Assembly: GCA_021790385.1 (NCBI GenBank)
Contig: JAJYDW010000031.1
Location: forward strand, 1-43,461
Direction of reading: 5' to 3'
Length of the DNA stretch: 43,461 bases
Source of the DNA: Planctomycetota bacterium
Lineage (GTDB): Bacteria > Planctomycetota > Phycisphaerae > WQYP01
Part shown: positions 32,688 through 41,162 of the stretch, in pieces
Position numbering within the stretch: the first letter of the stretch is position 1
Layout: every line of letters starts with the position of its first letter
The notes under the pieces: generated by a model
Database searches by the model: none
Seen by the model: only the letters and a program-made list of their open reading frames with translations
What the model was told of the DNA's origin: nothing
Position numbers and translations under genes: made by a program

Positions 32688-34484
32688 TTATACCAACCCT
32701 GTTTTATGTCGGTCCCGCCGTCGCTCCACCAGGGCCAGGCCCGCGCTGATGACCATCAGCAAAGCCGCTGCCACGACCAATAATTTTACACCGGCATCTC
32801 CAATCCGGCTGAATAAACTGATCCGCAAATCCACGGGCAGCCGGGCCACGGTAAAACCGCTGATGAATTCAGTGTGCCCGCGCCGCTGAGCCAGTTTTAT
32901 CACGCGCCCATCCGGGCCTACAAATCCGCTGTCGCCGCCATTGACGCTGCGGGCAATGGGTACGCGCTCTTCCACTGCCCGGACTGAATCCATTTGCAGA
33001 TGCTGCTGAAGCTCCACACGGCTATGGTACCAGCCGTCATTGCTGATGCTGATTAAAAAGTCCGCCCCCTTGCGGCCATAGCGGGGGCGGGTAAACATGT
33101 ACGCTGGCCGGGGCATGGCATCTTCATAACAGATTGGAGTGCCGAATCGCCACTTTTTCCCGTGTGCCGAAAGGGTAAACCGTCGCCATTTTTTCCCCGG
33201 TGTAAGTGAATAATCATCATTCGGACCGAAGGGCGTCAGGCTCAGTAGAAGATGATGCAGCCATGGCCAATAGGCAAACGGCACGTATTCTCCAAACGGC
33301 ACCAGGTGATGTTTGGCATAGGGATGTGCCTGTGGACCGCTGGGGGTAATAAAGACCGCGATATTACGGGTCTGAACAGGCCGGCCCGCGGAATCGTAGT
33401 GAATTCCCGCCGATCCTACCAGAAAACTCAGGTGATGTTTTTGTGCAAATCCGCGCAGACGGGCATAAAACCGTTGATCCAACCGCAGTAGACGGCGGCC
33501 TGATGACGCGGAAAAATCCGCCGGAGATAGGTTCAGCCATTGTCGGTTCAGATATCCTCCCACCATGGTTTCCGGCCACACAATCAAATTTGGATGTTCC
33601 TTGGCGGCTGCCCGGGAGAGATCAAAAAACTTGTTAAATATCTGCTGATCCACAGCAATACCACCGGCATCTTTTAACGCCTGCGGCACGTTGCCGGAAA
33701 TCACCGCCACTTTGGGGCCACCGGTCGTAAGCGGTTGACCCAAACGAAAACTGCCATAACCCCAGACCGCCGCAAATAACGCCGCCACCAGAATTGTTTC
33801 TACCAGCCACCCGCGCTGGCCCATCCTGGACGCACCCCGCCACACCATCCACCCATCCACCAGCCAGCCCGCACTGATACCGCACAGAAATGTAAGCCCG
33901 GAAACGCCAAATAAATCTGCCGCCTGCAGCAAATGTACCGCCGGTGCCAGAGCTGTGCCAAGCATAAACCAGGAAAAGCCTGAAAAAAGCGTGCTGCGAA
34001 GGTATTCCAGGGAGGTAAAGAAAATTGGAATTAAAACCGCTGCCGGCCAACGCAACGCGACACCGGCCAATCTCAAAGACCATGCCAAAATCGGCCAGTA
34101 CACGCCCATATACATGCTCAAAACAAAATAGCCCCCAAACGTCACGGGAATCAACCAGAAAGAATTACCTAAAAAATACAGCAACCCCGCCAGATAATAC
34201 ACGGCCATCCATCGCCAGCCCAGCCGACCACCCAAGGCACTTATACCTAGGGGACACAAAGCCAGCAGAGCCAGAGGCCACAAGTAAAAGGGCGGAAAGG
34301 CCAGAGTCAACATGGCCCCGGCCAGGAGAATCAGCAGCAAGCGCCACGGCCACGCTAAAGGGCCAACGGTAGCGCTGTGACTGGTGGAATCGGGATGCGG
34401 TAAATCGGACTCTGTTTTCAACCTGCTGCCTTTATCCATGGGGTTAAGCTCTCGCGCCGCCTGTGTGCCATCCGAAACCCGCAT
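32688..34484 (-). CDS. lnt: Apolipoprotein N-acyltransferase
   Basis: Inner-membrane enzyme of up to 598 residues that adds the third acyl chain to lipoproteins. The N-terminal half has about seven hydrophobic segments (LALLALCPLGISALG; LVETILVAALFAAVWGY). The periplasmic nitrilase domain has the catalytic triad: Glu in LIVWPETMVGG, Lys in YAKHHLVPFGEYVPF and Cys in GTPICYEDAMP. A C-terminal membrane helix follows (LLVVAAALLMVISAGLAL). Start ATG 34484 is the longest; ATG 34439 is an alternative and neither has a clear ribosome site. The window encodes clients for it (LptE-like and TolC-like lipoproteins). Confidence 0.95.
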   Translation of the reverse strand: MRVSDGTQAARELNPMDKGSRLKTESDLPHPDSTSHSATVGPLAWPWRLLLILLAGAMLTLAFPPFYLWPLALLALCPLGISALGGRLGWRWMAVYYLAGLLYFLGNSFWLIPVTFGGYFVLSMYMGVYWPILAWSLRLAGVALRWPAAVLIPIFFTSLEYLRSTLFSGFSWFMLGTALAPAVHLLQAADLFGVSGLTFLCGISAGWLVDGWMVWRGASRMGQRGWLVETILVAALFAAVWGYGSFRLGQPLTTGGPKVAVISGNVPQALKDAGGIAVDQQIFNKFFDLSRAAAKEHPNLIVWPETMVGGYLNRQWLNLSPADFSASSGRRLLRLDQRFYARLRGFAQKHHLSFLVGSAGIHYDSAGRPVQTRNIAVFITPSGPQAHPYAKHHLVPFGEYVPFAYWPWLHHLLLSLTPFGPNDDYSLTPGKKWRRFTLSAHGKKWRFGTPICYEDAMPRPAYMFTRPRYGRKGADFLISISNDGWYHSRVELQQHLQMDSVRAVEERVPIARSVNGGDSGFVGPDGRVIKLAQRRGHTEFISGFTVARLPVDLRISLFSRIGDAGVKLLVVAAALLMVISAGLALVERRRDRHKTGLV

Positions 34485-34606
34485 TATCTACGACGTCCAC
34501 GCCTCGTCGGCCCACCGGTTATGGCCCGCAATAAAAATTATTTTAACCGATAGGCTGCCCGTTGTGCTCTTCCACCGGCTAAGTTTTCTGCGATCCGTGC
34601 CGATTA

Positions 34607-34635
34607 TTGACCTATTTTCCAACCATCGCTATTCT
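34607..34635 (+). promoter_or_regulatory. Candidate promoter of TIM-barrel gene
   Basis: TTGACC (34607-34612) and TATTCT (34630-34635) are separated by exactly 17 bases, 25 bases before the start codon at 34661, which has AGGAG upstream. A good sigma-70-type match. Confidence 0.5.
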
Positions 34636-34660
34636 CTAACCATATTTTAGGAGAATTCGC

Positions 34661-35461
34661 ATGCCTACCCAGTCAAGAATAGCCGCCCAGATGTACACCT
34701 TACGGGATTTTACCAAGACGCCCGCGGATATCGCCACCACTTGTGCCAAACTCCGGAAAATCGGCTTTGAAGCCGTCCAAGCATCCGGCCTGGGGCCAAT
34801 TGAACCACAGGAATTCGCCCGCATTTTACAATCCGAAGGTTTAACCTGCTGCGCCACGCACGTTGGCTTTGAAAAACTCAAAGAGAACCCGCAACAAGTG
34901 GCGGAGGAACACCATTTATGGGGTTGCCGGCATATAGCGGTTCCGTCGATGCCGGGTGAATTTCGCAGTGCGGAAGGTTTCGCCAACTTCGCCAGGGAAC
35001 TCAACACCTTGGGAAAAATCTATCGCCCACTCGGATTGACTGTTTCCTATCACAACCACGCCTTTGAACTCACGCGGTATGGTCCGGCCACGGGACTGGA
35101 AATTCTGTATGAAAATTCCAAACCATCGCTGGTTAAGGCCGAAATCGATACATATTGGATTCAATACGGTGGCGGAGATCCGGCAGCATGGATTACCCGC
35201 CTAGGCAAACGCCAGCCGCTGGTGCATCTGAAAGATATGGGCTTTGTCGATGATAAAATCGTCATGGCCGAGGTGGGTGAAGGTAATTTGAACTGGCCGG
35301 CAATTCTCAAAGCGCTGAAACGCGTTCAAACACAGTGGTACATCATTGAGCAGGATGTGTGTCGGCGCGATCCATTTGAATCTTTGCGGATCAGTCAGGA
35401 GCATTTGAAAGCCTGGGGTGTGGATGCTCCAGACCAGCAATTAGTTGATGCCACAGCCTGA
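34661..35461 (+). CDS. Sugar phosphate isomerase/epimerase-like TIM barrel
   Basis: A 266-residue protein of the AP-endonuclease-2/xylose isomerase-like TIM-barrel family (COG1082). Visible blocks are AAQMYTLRDF, LRKIGFEAVQASGLG, GCRHIAVPSMPGEFRSAEGF, LTVSYHNHAFEL (metal-ligand His region), LVKAEIDTYWIQYGGGDPAAW, PLVHLKDMGF and VGEGNLNWPAILKAL, with YIIEQDVC near the end. Members isomerise or dehydrate sugars and inositols; no substrate can be assigned. AGGAG precedes ATG 34661, and a candidate promoter sits just upstream. It is a single gene between the divergent lnt and the convergent glycosyltransferase. Confidence 0.9.
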   Translation: MPTQSRIAAQMYTLRDFTKTPADIATTCAKLRKIGFEAVQASGLGPIEPQEFARILQSEGLTCCATHVGFEKLKENPQQVAEEHHLWGCRHIAVPSMPGEFRSAEGFANFARELNTLGKIYRPLGLTVSYHNHAFELTRYGPATGLEILYENSKPSLVKAEIDTYWIQYGGGDPAAWITRLGKRQPLVHLKDMGFVDDKIVMAEVGEGNLNWPAILKALKRVQTQWYIIEQDVCRRDPFESLRISQEHLKAWGVDAPDQQLVDATA

Positions 35462-35543
35462 TTGCTGAGCTTTTGCCGAGCGTGCGGTTCCACAGGCCAT
35501 ACCCAGGCGACATTTTCGCAGCCAAGCTCACCCGGGCCACCGC

Positions 35544-36740
35544 TTATCTCAACGGACGTTGTGATATCGTCTTGGCCGCACTGTTTTCCCCCGCACATCG
35601 CTCCAATATTTCCAGTAAGCTGCTGGCAGCCGCACGCCACGTAAAACCCGCCGCCTGGGCCAGACCGCGACGCCCGAGTTGGCGTCGGTATTCAGCATCG
35701 GCAGCCAGACTCGTCACGGCGCGACTTATGGACTCTGGATCATCATGCGCAAAAAAAAGTACGGCTTTTCCCGCGACCTCACGCAGGGATGTCATATCGC
35801 TGCACGCCACCGGACAACCACAGGCCATCGCCTCCAATACGGAAAGACCAAAGCCTTCAAAACTTGAACCACAACACGTCAGCACCGCCTCGCGATAAAG
35901 TTGGGCTAACTCCGCATCGCTCGGTGATTCGGCAAAAACCAGGCGATCCAGGACGCCGGCCGCCTGGGCCTGGCGGTATATTGGTGTGGTCGGCCACGAA
36001 TTATGTCCCGCCAGCAACAGCTTCAGGGTTGGATCCTGTTGCCACACGTCGGCCATGGCTTGTAAAATCCGGGGATAATTGCGTCTGGGTATGTCTGAAC
36101 CAACCAGCAAAATATATCGATGGGGTACCGATATTTTGCGCCGAATCTGGCGTGCGAGTTCCGGGCTGAATTCGGGATGGAAAATAGGGTTGATACCGTT
36201 GAAGATCACATGCACATCTCCGGGCTGGATGCCATACACATTCATGGTGTCGTTTCGCGTCTGGGTGGAAACGGCCACAACATGCTGGGCTCGGCGTAAA
36301 GACCAGCGATTGTTATGGCGGGCGGTGCGCCCCTGGGCACTGTGGCGCACGCTTAAGTCCAGCTCGCAGGCCAGATCGTGGATGGTCATTACCGCTGGCG
36401 CGCTGCATGATCGCGGCAACGCCGGGGTGAAACTATGAAAAACATCAAACTTCATCACTCCCAGCACCCTGGGCGAAAGCGGAGGCAGACTGCCGGCCGG
36501 GGCGAACATGGCTCCGGGTGAAATGCCCGACGCAACCACCTTGACCGGAAAATGTTCGCCCATACCATCGGGCAGTGATTTATCCATCTCTGCCCTACGA
36601 GCCGTTTTGGCATCCAGCACCAGAATAAAGTAATGCTCCGTATTCAGGGCCGCCCATTGCGCAACAAGATTGCGGGCATGCTGGGCTGCGCCGGAAGGCT
36701 GCCTTCCCACCAAAGGTCTGGCATCAAGTGCAATGATCAC
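35544..36740 (-). CDS. GT4-family glycosyltransferase
   Basis: A 398-residue GT-B fold glycosyltransferase of family 4. It starts MIIALDARPLVGRQPSGAAQ, typical of the acceptor domain, with ADVW and VMTIHDLACELD in the middle and the nucleotide-sugar signature EGFGLSVLEAMACGCPVACS near residue 315 (E(x7)E motif). VHVIFNGINPIFHP and RYILLVGSDIPRRNYPRIL match the donor-domain start. Donor and acceptor are unknown; a surface polysaccharide is possible. It lies 21 bases after clpP on the same strand and may be co-transcribed, with no evident functional link. Confidence 0.92.
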   Translation of the reverse strand: MIIALDARPLVGRQPSGAAQHARNLVAQWAALNTEHYFILVLDAKTARRAEMDKSLPDGMGEHFPVKVVASGISPGAMFAPAGSLPPLSPRVLGVMKFDVFHSFTPALPRSCSAPAVMTIHDLACELDLSVRHSAQGRTARHNNRWSLRRAQHVVAVSTQTRNDTMNVYGIQPGDVHVIFNGINPIFHPEFSPELARQIRRKISVPHRYILLVGSDIPRRNYPRILQAMADVWQQDPTLKLLLAGHNSWPTTPIYRQAQAAGVLDRLVFAESPSDAELAQLYREAVLTCCGSSFEGFGLSVLEAMACGCPVACSDMTSLREVAGKAVLFFAHDDPESISRAVTSLAADAEYRRQLGRRGLAQAAGFTWRAAASSLLEILERCAGENSAAKTISQRPLR

Positions 36741-36761
36741 AAACCTCTCCTCGCTGGAGGC

Positions 36762-37472
36762 TTAGGTGGATGGCTGTGACTGCTGGCGGGCAATGATGTC
36801 TTTTTTGGCCTTGTCCGTTTCCTCAAGCACCTCATCCACCAGGCCGTACGCCTTGGCTGCGTGGGCATCGAAGTATTTGTCGCGTTCCTGATCCTCGGCG
36901 ATTTTCTCGCGAGGTTGGCCGGTTAATTTGGCCAGCAGATCCGTCAGCGTGGCTTTTGTTTTAAGTATTTCCTCCGCCTGAATCGCAATATCCGAAGTCT
37001 GCCCATAGAGACCGCCAAACGGCTGATGCACCATCACTTTGGCGTGGGGCAGAGCGTAACGTTTGTTCTTGGTGCCAGCCGCCAGCACGACCGCTCCGCC
37101 GCTCATGGCCTGGCCGATACAAAACGTCGCGACATCACAGGACAGAAATTTCATGGTGTCATAAATAGCCAAGGTGTCATCTACAGAGCCACCCGGCGAA
37201 TTAATGTACAAGTTAATATCCTGATCTTTTCGTGCGGATTGCAGATAAAGCAATCTCATGATCACATTGGAGCTGGATATATGGTTGATTTCACCTACCA
37301 GAAACACCACCCGGTTTTCCAGCAGCATTTCATCCACCGTCATCTGCCGCCAGCGTTGATAATCCGCAGCTATCCGGGGTTGCACCTCGGAGGCTAGTTG
37401 CTGCGATACTACCACCGGAGTGGCCGGCGGAATCGGGGAGATCATTGTTCCACGTGAGTCGAATAAGGCCAT
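36762..37472 (-). CDS. clpP: ClpP-family serine protease, altered nucleophile loop
   Basis: A 236-residue Clp protease proteolytic subunit. ATG 37472 is preferred because AGGA lies 7 bases upstream; the frame extends to 37532. The N-terminal ~40 residues are longer than in typical ClpP. Family blocks are INLYINSPGGSVDDTLAIYD, KVMVHQP (catalytic His) and DQERDKYFDAHAAKAYGLVD (Asp region). The nucleophile loop reads CIGQAMSGGAVVLAAG where most ClpPs have GQAASMGA, so the Ser is kept but the neighbours Ala and Met are changed to Met and Gly. No clpX or tig is adjacent; bacteria in this group often have several clpP copies, so this may be a specialised paralogue. Confidence 0.93.
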   Translation of the reverse strand: MALFDSRGTMISPIPPATPVVVSQQLASEVQPRIAADYQRWRQMTVDEMLLENRVVFLVGEINHISSSNVIMRLLYLQSARKDQDINLYINSPGGSVDDTLAIYDTMKFLSCDVATFCIGQAMSGGAVVLAAGTKNKRYALPHAKVMVHQPFGGLYGQTSDIAIQAEEILKTKATLTDLLAKLTGQPREKIAEDQERDKYFDAHAAKAYGLVDEVLEETDKAKKDIIARQQSQPST

Positions 37473-37562
37473 AATGGTTTCCTGTACTGCGAACACTTCA
37501 CCTGCCGCACTATCATAAGCAGTCTGTGTCATATCGGCCAGTGGGCCAAAGTTTTCAACCGG

Positions 37563-37635
37563 AAAAAAGCAGCCCCGAGTTTTGCCTCAGGCTCTCCGCA
37601 GCGCCGCAAATCGCTGCTTTACCCGCGACGGGGCT
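37563..37635 (-). terminator. Branched terminator between trpA and clpP
   Basis: On the minus strand an outer 7-bp stem AGCCCCG (37635-37629) / CGGGGCT (37577-37571) is followed by GC and six T (37568-37563), the hallmark of an intrinsic terminator. The 51-base interior holds its own hairpin GCAGCG/CGCTGC, making it longer than usual. It ends the trpA transcript and precedes clpP. Confidence 0.55.
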
Positions 37636-37665
37636 TTGTAGAGGCCGGGCCGCACTTGCCGGAAG

Positions 37666-38487
37666 CTATTTGGGCACCTGATCTTTCAGACCCGCGGACA
37701 GGTCCGCGATAAAATCACCCACCGCCCTGGGAACATACGGCCTTGGACGAGCCAGTTCTTCCCGGATGCGCCGAATGATCGCACTGCCCACGATAATGCC
37801 ATCCGCGGCCTTGCGCAGGCTCCGTACCTGCGGGGCTGTGGAAATGCCAAAACCCACGCAAACCGGTTTGCCCGTATGCTCCTTCAACTCTCGTAGATTT
37901 TCCGCCATATTCTCTGGCAAAACCTTTCTTTCTCCCGTAATGCCGCTTACCGATACATAATATACAAACGCATCACAGAGATCCCCAATCGACTTGCGCC
38001 GCTCCACCGACGTGGTGGGTGCCACCAGCAGGCTGGTACCCAAACCGCAATCCTGTATTACCGCAACAGCAGCAGGCGCTTCTTCCATTGGCAGGTCCGG
38101 CAACACCAAACCGTTAATCCCGGAATCCAGGCACGCCGCAGCAAACTCCCGGCAACCCAGCTTGAAAATTATGCTGTAGCTGGCCATAGCTAAAATGGGC
38201 ACAGTAACACCCGCAGTTCGAGCCTGTTTCACCATTGCCAGCGCCCGGTCAACAGTGGTTCCGGCCTCCAGCGCCAGGCGATAACTGTCTTGAATCACTG
38301 GCCCATCCGCAATCGGATCCGAAAACGGAATGCCCAGTTCGATGCACCCGCTACCGGCTGCCTGCATCGCCAGCAAAAGCTCAGGACCGACATCCAAGTT
38401 CGGATACCCGGCGGTAACAAACGGGCAAAGCAACGCCTGGCCAAGTTGGCGGGACCGGATAAAGGAGTTGTTGATTACGCTATTCAT
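37666..38487 (-). CDS. trpA: Tryptophan synthase alpha chain
   Basis: TrpA splits indole-3-glycerol phosphate to indole, passed to TrpB. The 273-residue form from ATG 38487 begins MNSVINNSFIRSRQLGQALL, as expected for the family; the frame extends to 38580 without homology. Catalytic Glu and Asp are in CIELGIPFSDPIADGP, the phosphate and flap regions in LPDLPMEEAP, ISGITGERK and GFGISTAPQV. There is no Shine-Dalgarno sequence; instead a perfect -10 TATAAT lies 7 bases before the ATG (38500-38495), implying a leaderless message. trpB is not in the window, which is unusual because trpA normally follows trpB. Confidence 0.95.
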   Translation of the reverse strand: MNSVINNSFIRSRQLGQALLCPFVTAGYPNLDVGPELLLAMQAAGSGCIELGIPFSDPIADGPVIQDSYRLALEAGTTVDRALAMVKQARTAGVTVPILAMASYSIIFKLGCREFAAACLDSGINGLVLPDLPMEEAPAAVAVIQDCGLGTSLLVAPTTSVERRKSIGDLCDAFVYYVSVSGITGERKVLPENMAENLRELKEHTGKPVCVGFGISTAPQVRSLRKAADGIIVGSAIIRRIREELARPRPYVPRAVGDFIADLSAGLKDQVPK

Positions 38488-38494
38488 CCGGGGG

Positions 38495-38500
38495 ATTATA
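38495..38500 (-). promoter_or_regulatory. -10 element directly before trpA ATG
   Basis: TATAAT on the minus strand followed by seven bases and then the trpA ATG. Transcription would start at or next to the start codon. The -35 region is weak (TTCTCC-like). Confidence 0.45.
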
Positions 38501-38604
38501 CTGGCTTGGCAGGAAATGGAGAATAAGTCCATCAAGCACTGGGACTGATTCGGCATTGTCTGCTGAACCAGCACACCCATAGTCTGCCATTACCCGCACA
38601 ACAC

Positions 38605-39510
38605 CTAAGCGGGAAGCAATTCGGAAATACGGATAAAGTCGGAGGGGGTCAGTTCGGCGGGGCGGGAATTGGGGTTGATACCCGCGGCTTGGAGCGAGGT
38701 AATAAGGTGCAGGAAATTTTCCGGATGCAGGCCATGGCGGATGGCGTTGGCGAGAGTTTGCCGGCGATGGGCAAATAATGCCGCCAGCAATCGTTGCAAC
38801 GGCACCACGTCGGGGATGGTGGTAAATTGGCTTGGTTGCGGAATGATGCGTACAAGTGCGGACTTCACCTTGGGGGCCGGCCAGAAACAGTGGCGGTCAA
38901 TGGGACGGAGAATTTCAACTCTGGCCAGAAGTTGAATTAAGATTCCCAGTGCTCCGTAGTCGCGGCTGCCGGGGCCGGCGGCCATGCGTTTGGCAACTTC
39001 CCATTGCACGGTAAATGCCAGGCAATCCAATTGTAATGGGCCGGAGCCGGGGTGGCGGCTTTGAAGCCACATGGCAATGAGTAATTCAGCGATGAGCGGG
39101 CAGGCGGCGTTGTAGGGCAGGTTGGAAACTAATTTAATGCGGGAAAGGTTGTGTGTACGGCGCAGTTCATCCAGCGTGGCGATGATCTGAGGGTTCAGGC
39201 AATGCTTGCCGGCCAGAGCGTCGGCATGAAGCCAGCGAACGTTGGCAAGGGTATGCCAATAGGAAGCGGCGGCTTGCAATAGAGGCCCATCGATATCCAC
39301 AGCCAGCACGTAACCGGCCTGACGGGCAAGCACGGCGGTGAGATTGCCTACACCGGGACCAACTTCCAGCACCAGATCGTCGTGTGTCAGGTGGGCCGCG
39401 GCGGCGATGGTCTCGAGCATGTTGTCGTCGAGCATAAAATGCTGACCGAAACGGTGGCGCGGCGACGATTGTGCGGCTTGGAGAATTTCCTGGATATGCT
39501 GTTTGTGCAT
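38605..39510 (-). CDS. rsmA: 16S rRNA dimethyladenosine methyltransferase KsgA
   Basis: KsgA/RsmA dimethylates two adjacent adenosines near the 3' end of 16S rRNA. It has 301 residues with RFGQHFMLDDNML near the start, SAM motif VLEVGPGVGNLTAVLA (about residues 47-62), AVDIDGPLLQ, and the NLPYNAACPLI catalytic motif (NLPY) near residue 130. The C-terminal helical domain ends PSDFIRISELL. Length and order match the family. It is the fifth gene in the minus-strand run from guaA, 41 bases after the preceding membrane-anchored hypothetical. Confidence 0.95.
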   Translation of the reverse strand: MHKQHIQEILQAAQSSPRHRFGQHFMLDDNMLETIAAAAHLTHDDLVLEVGPGVGNLTAVLARQAGYVLAVDIDGPLLQAAASYWHTLANVRWLHADALAGKHCLNPQIIATLDELRRTHNLSRIKLVSNLPYNAACPLIAELLIAMWLQSRHPGSGPLQLDCLAFTVQWEVAKRMAAGPGSRDYGALGILIQLLARVEILRPIDRHCFWPAPKVKSALVRIIPQPSQFTTIPDVVPLQRLLAALFAHRRQTLANAIRHGLHPENFLHLITSLQAAGINPNSRPAELTPSDFIRISELLPA

Positions 39511-39551
39511 CAGCCTGCCTGACCAAAAGACTTGGAAGTGGCATTGGATAT

Positions 39552-40406
39552 CTAATCGGATCGAAGCTTTATCAAAATTTCGGCAGGTCGCCGGCGGCGG
39601 ATGCCGCCTTCGAGGCGGGTATGCGGTCCCAGCACGCGAATCTCGGTGATGGTGGCGCGCCGATACCGAAATGAAATTGTCAGAGGAAATGGCTTACCGG
39701 CCAAGATGTCGCGGATGGAAGCAATCACCTGTGGCCCGGCGGTGCGGGCATAGCCGACACCGGCATACATGGCGATCATGCGCTGGATGGAAGGCGCAAT
39801 GCGGGGCAACACGCTGGAAAGGCGACTGGTAATTAATGACGGCGGCAGGGGAGCCAAGCCCAGATGCAACGATTCAATGCGAATACGCCCCGTGGGTGGT
39901 TGGTTTGCATCAGGTGGGAGTGTGGTCACGCTGACGGTAACGCTGGCTACAGAATTGCCGATGGCGGTATGCACGACGGCGGCGAGGGTGATTTTCCCAT
40001 TTTGCAGGCGTACAAACGGAGCTTGAAATCTATGGAATCCGGCCCGGGCTGAGACGGCGGTGCGGGCGCTGTCAGAAGTTTGGCCATAAGCTACGGCCAG
40101 CAGGCTGTTGATCTGCGGGGCGGTGATACGCCAGGTGATGTGTGAGATGGTCGGATCCTGGGCGGAATTATGCAAATTCAGCAAAGCGGCCTGCGCTAGA
40201 CCCGCCTGGTGCTGGGTCAGTTGGGCGTTAGGATTCATGGGCCGATACCATGAAGGTGTGGCGAGCATCAAAAGCCAGGTGGCGACCCAAAGGATCAGGA
40301 ATATGACGAGAAAGGTGAGCAGCCAGCCGGTGAAGGTGCGGGGCAATAAGCCGCGCCGACGCGGGGGGGCGAAGCGGTTGGTGCCGGCCTGGGTAAAGGC
40401 GGCCAA
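39552..40406 (-). CDS. Membrane-anchored hypothetical protein
   Basis: A 284-residue protein with a basic N-terminus (RFAPPRRRGLLPRTFTG), one membrane helix (WLLTFLVIFLILWVATWLLML) and a ~230-residue extracytoplasmic part rich in beta-type sequence. I do not recognise a family. The region TWRITAPQINSLLAVAYG suggests a repeated-strand lipid-binding-type fold, but that is speculation. The first available start is TTG 40406; the frame continues upstream through a Ser-rich stretch to a CTG with AAGGGG before it, so the true start is unclear. It lies between DUF192 and ksgA genes on the same strand. Confidence 0.65.
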   Translation of the reverse strand: MAAFTQAGTNRFAPPRRRGLLPRTFTGWLLTFLVIFLILWVATWLLMLATPSWYRPMNPNAQLTQHQAGLAQAALLNLHNSAQDPTISHITWRITAPQINSLLAVAYGQTSDSARTAVSARAGFHRFQAPFVRLQNGKITLAAVVHTAIGNSVASVTVSVTTLPPDANQPPTGRIRIESLHLGLAPLPPSLITSRLSSVLPRIAPSIQRMIAMYAGVGYARTAGPQVIASIRDILAGKPFPLTISFRYRRATITEIRVLGPHTRLEGGIRRRRPAEILIKLRSD

Positions 40407-40479
40407 GCTCGAAGATGAATTGGTGCTTTTCAGAGGAATCCCCTTGCTGTTTTGGTAACACGTTACCGGGTCGGGCGAT

Positions 40480-41064
40480 TTACGGGTGCTGAGGTACGGC
40501 TTTTAAGAATCCAGGCGGAAACCCCAGCTTTTGTCCAGTTTTCAGGCCCAGTTTGTGGTAGAGGCCCGCACCGATTTCAATGGCGTATAAAATTGGATGG
40601 TGACTAGGATATAAATGATGGGCGTTACCATTGGCGGCCATGGTGTAATGCTGCCGAATTACGCCGTTGGCACTCACGTAGATCAGGTCCAGGGGTATGT
40701 ACGTATTTTTCATCCAGAAAATGGGTTTACAATTGCGGCGAAAAACAAAAATCATCCCACGATTGGCGGGTAAGGCGTGAATAAACATGAGGCCATGTTT
40801 TTGCGCCTGTGCGGTGCGGGCCATGGAAAGAATAAAAACCTTGCGGGCCATTTTTACCTGGATGGTGGGCAGCTTCAGCCAGCCTTGGGAGGAAACGGCC
40901 TGGTGTGTGGGAGCGCTATAACGATTGGCTGACACCAAGGCGGTGACATGGGCAGTGGCGATAGAGGAGGTCAGGCACATGACTAAAAACAGGCCTGTGA
41001 CATACGGCGGGGTGCCGGTAACGAAGGTAAAAGTAGAGCGTGTCCAATAGAGATGATGACGCAT
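40480..41064 (-). CDS. Exported DUF192 protein
   Basis: A 194-residue protein with a signal sequence (VTGLFLVMCLTSSIATAHV, about residues 20-40) and a DUF192 domain. The family pattern is clear: RTAQAQKHGLMFIHALPANR, GMIFVF, FWMKNTYIPLDLIYVSANGVI and a C-terminal GLKTGQKLGF. The DUF192 domain is a small beta barrel of unknown biochemical role, often exported. AGGAG lies 9 bases before ATG 41064. It is in the middle of the minus-strand run. Confidence 0.88.
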   Translation of the reverse strand: MRHHLYWTRSTFTFVTGTPPYVTGLFLVMCLTSSIATAHVTALVSANRYSAPTHQAVSSQGWLKLPTIQVKMARKVFILSMARTAQAQKHGLMFIHALPANRGMIFVFRRNCKPIFWMKNTYIPLDLIYVSANGVIRQHYTMAANGNAHHLYPSHHPILYAIEIGAGLYHKLGLKTGQKLGFPPGFLKAVPQHP

Positions 41065-41162
41065 ATTCCTGTAACTCCTGCAGGTGGTATGAGTGGCGGT
41101 TGATCCGGCCGCTGCCCAATTCAGCCCATTATTTTAGCATGCTTATTCGGTTCGGTCCAAGT

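Noticed and set aside
40228-40461. 77-codon minus-strand frame overlapping the start of the membrane-anchored hypothetical
   Set aside because: Overlaps the hydrophobic helix of the sense gene in another frame; composition is Arg/His/Pro-rich as expected for a shadow.
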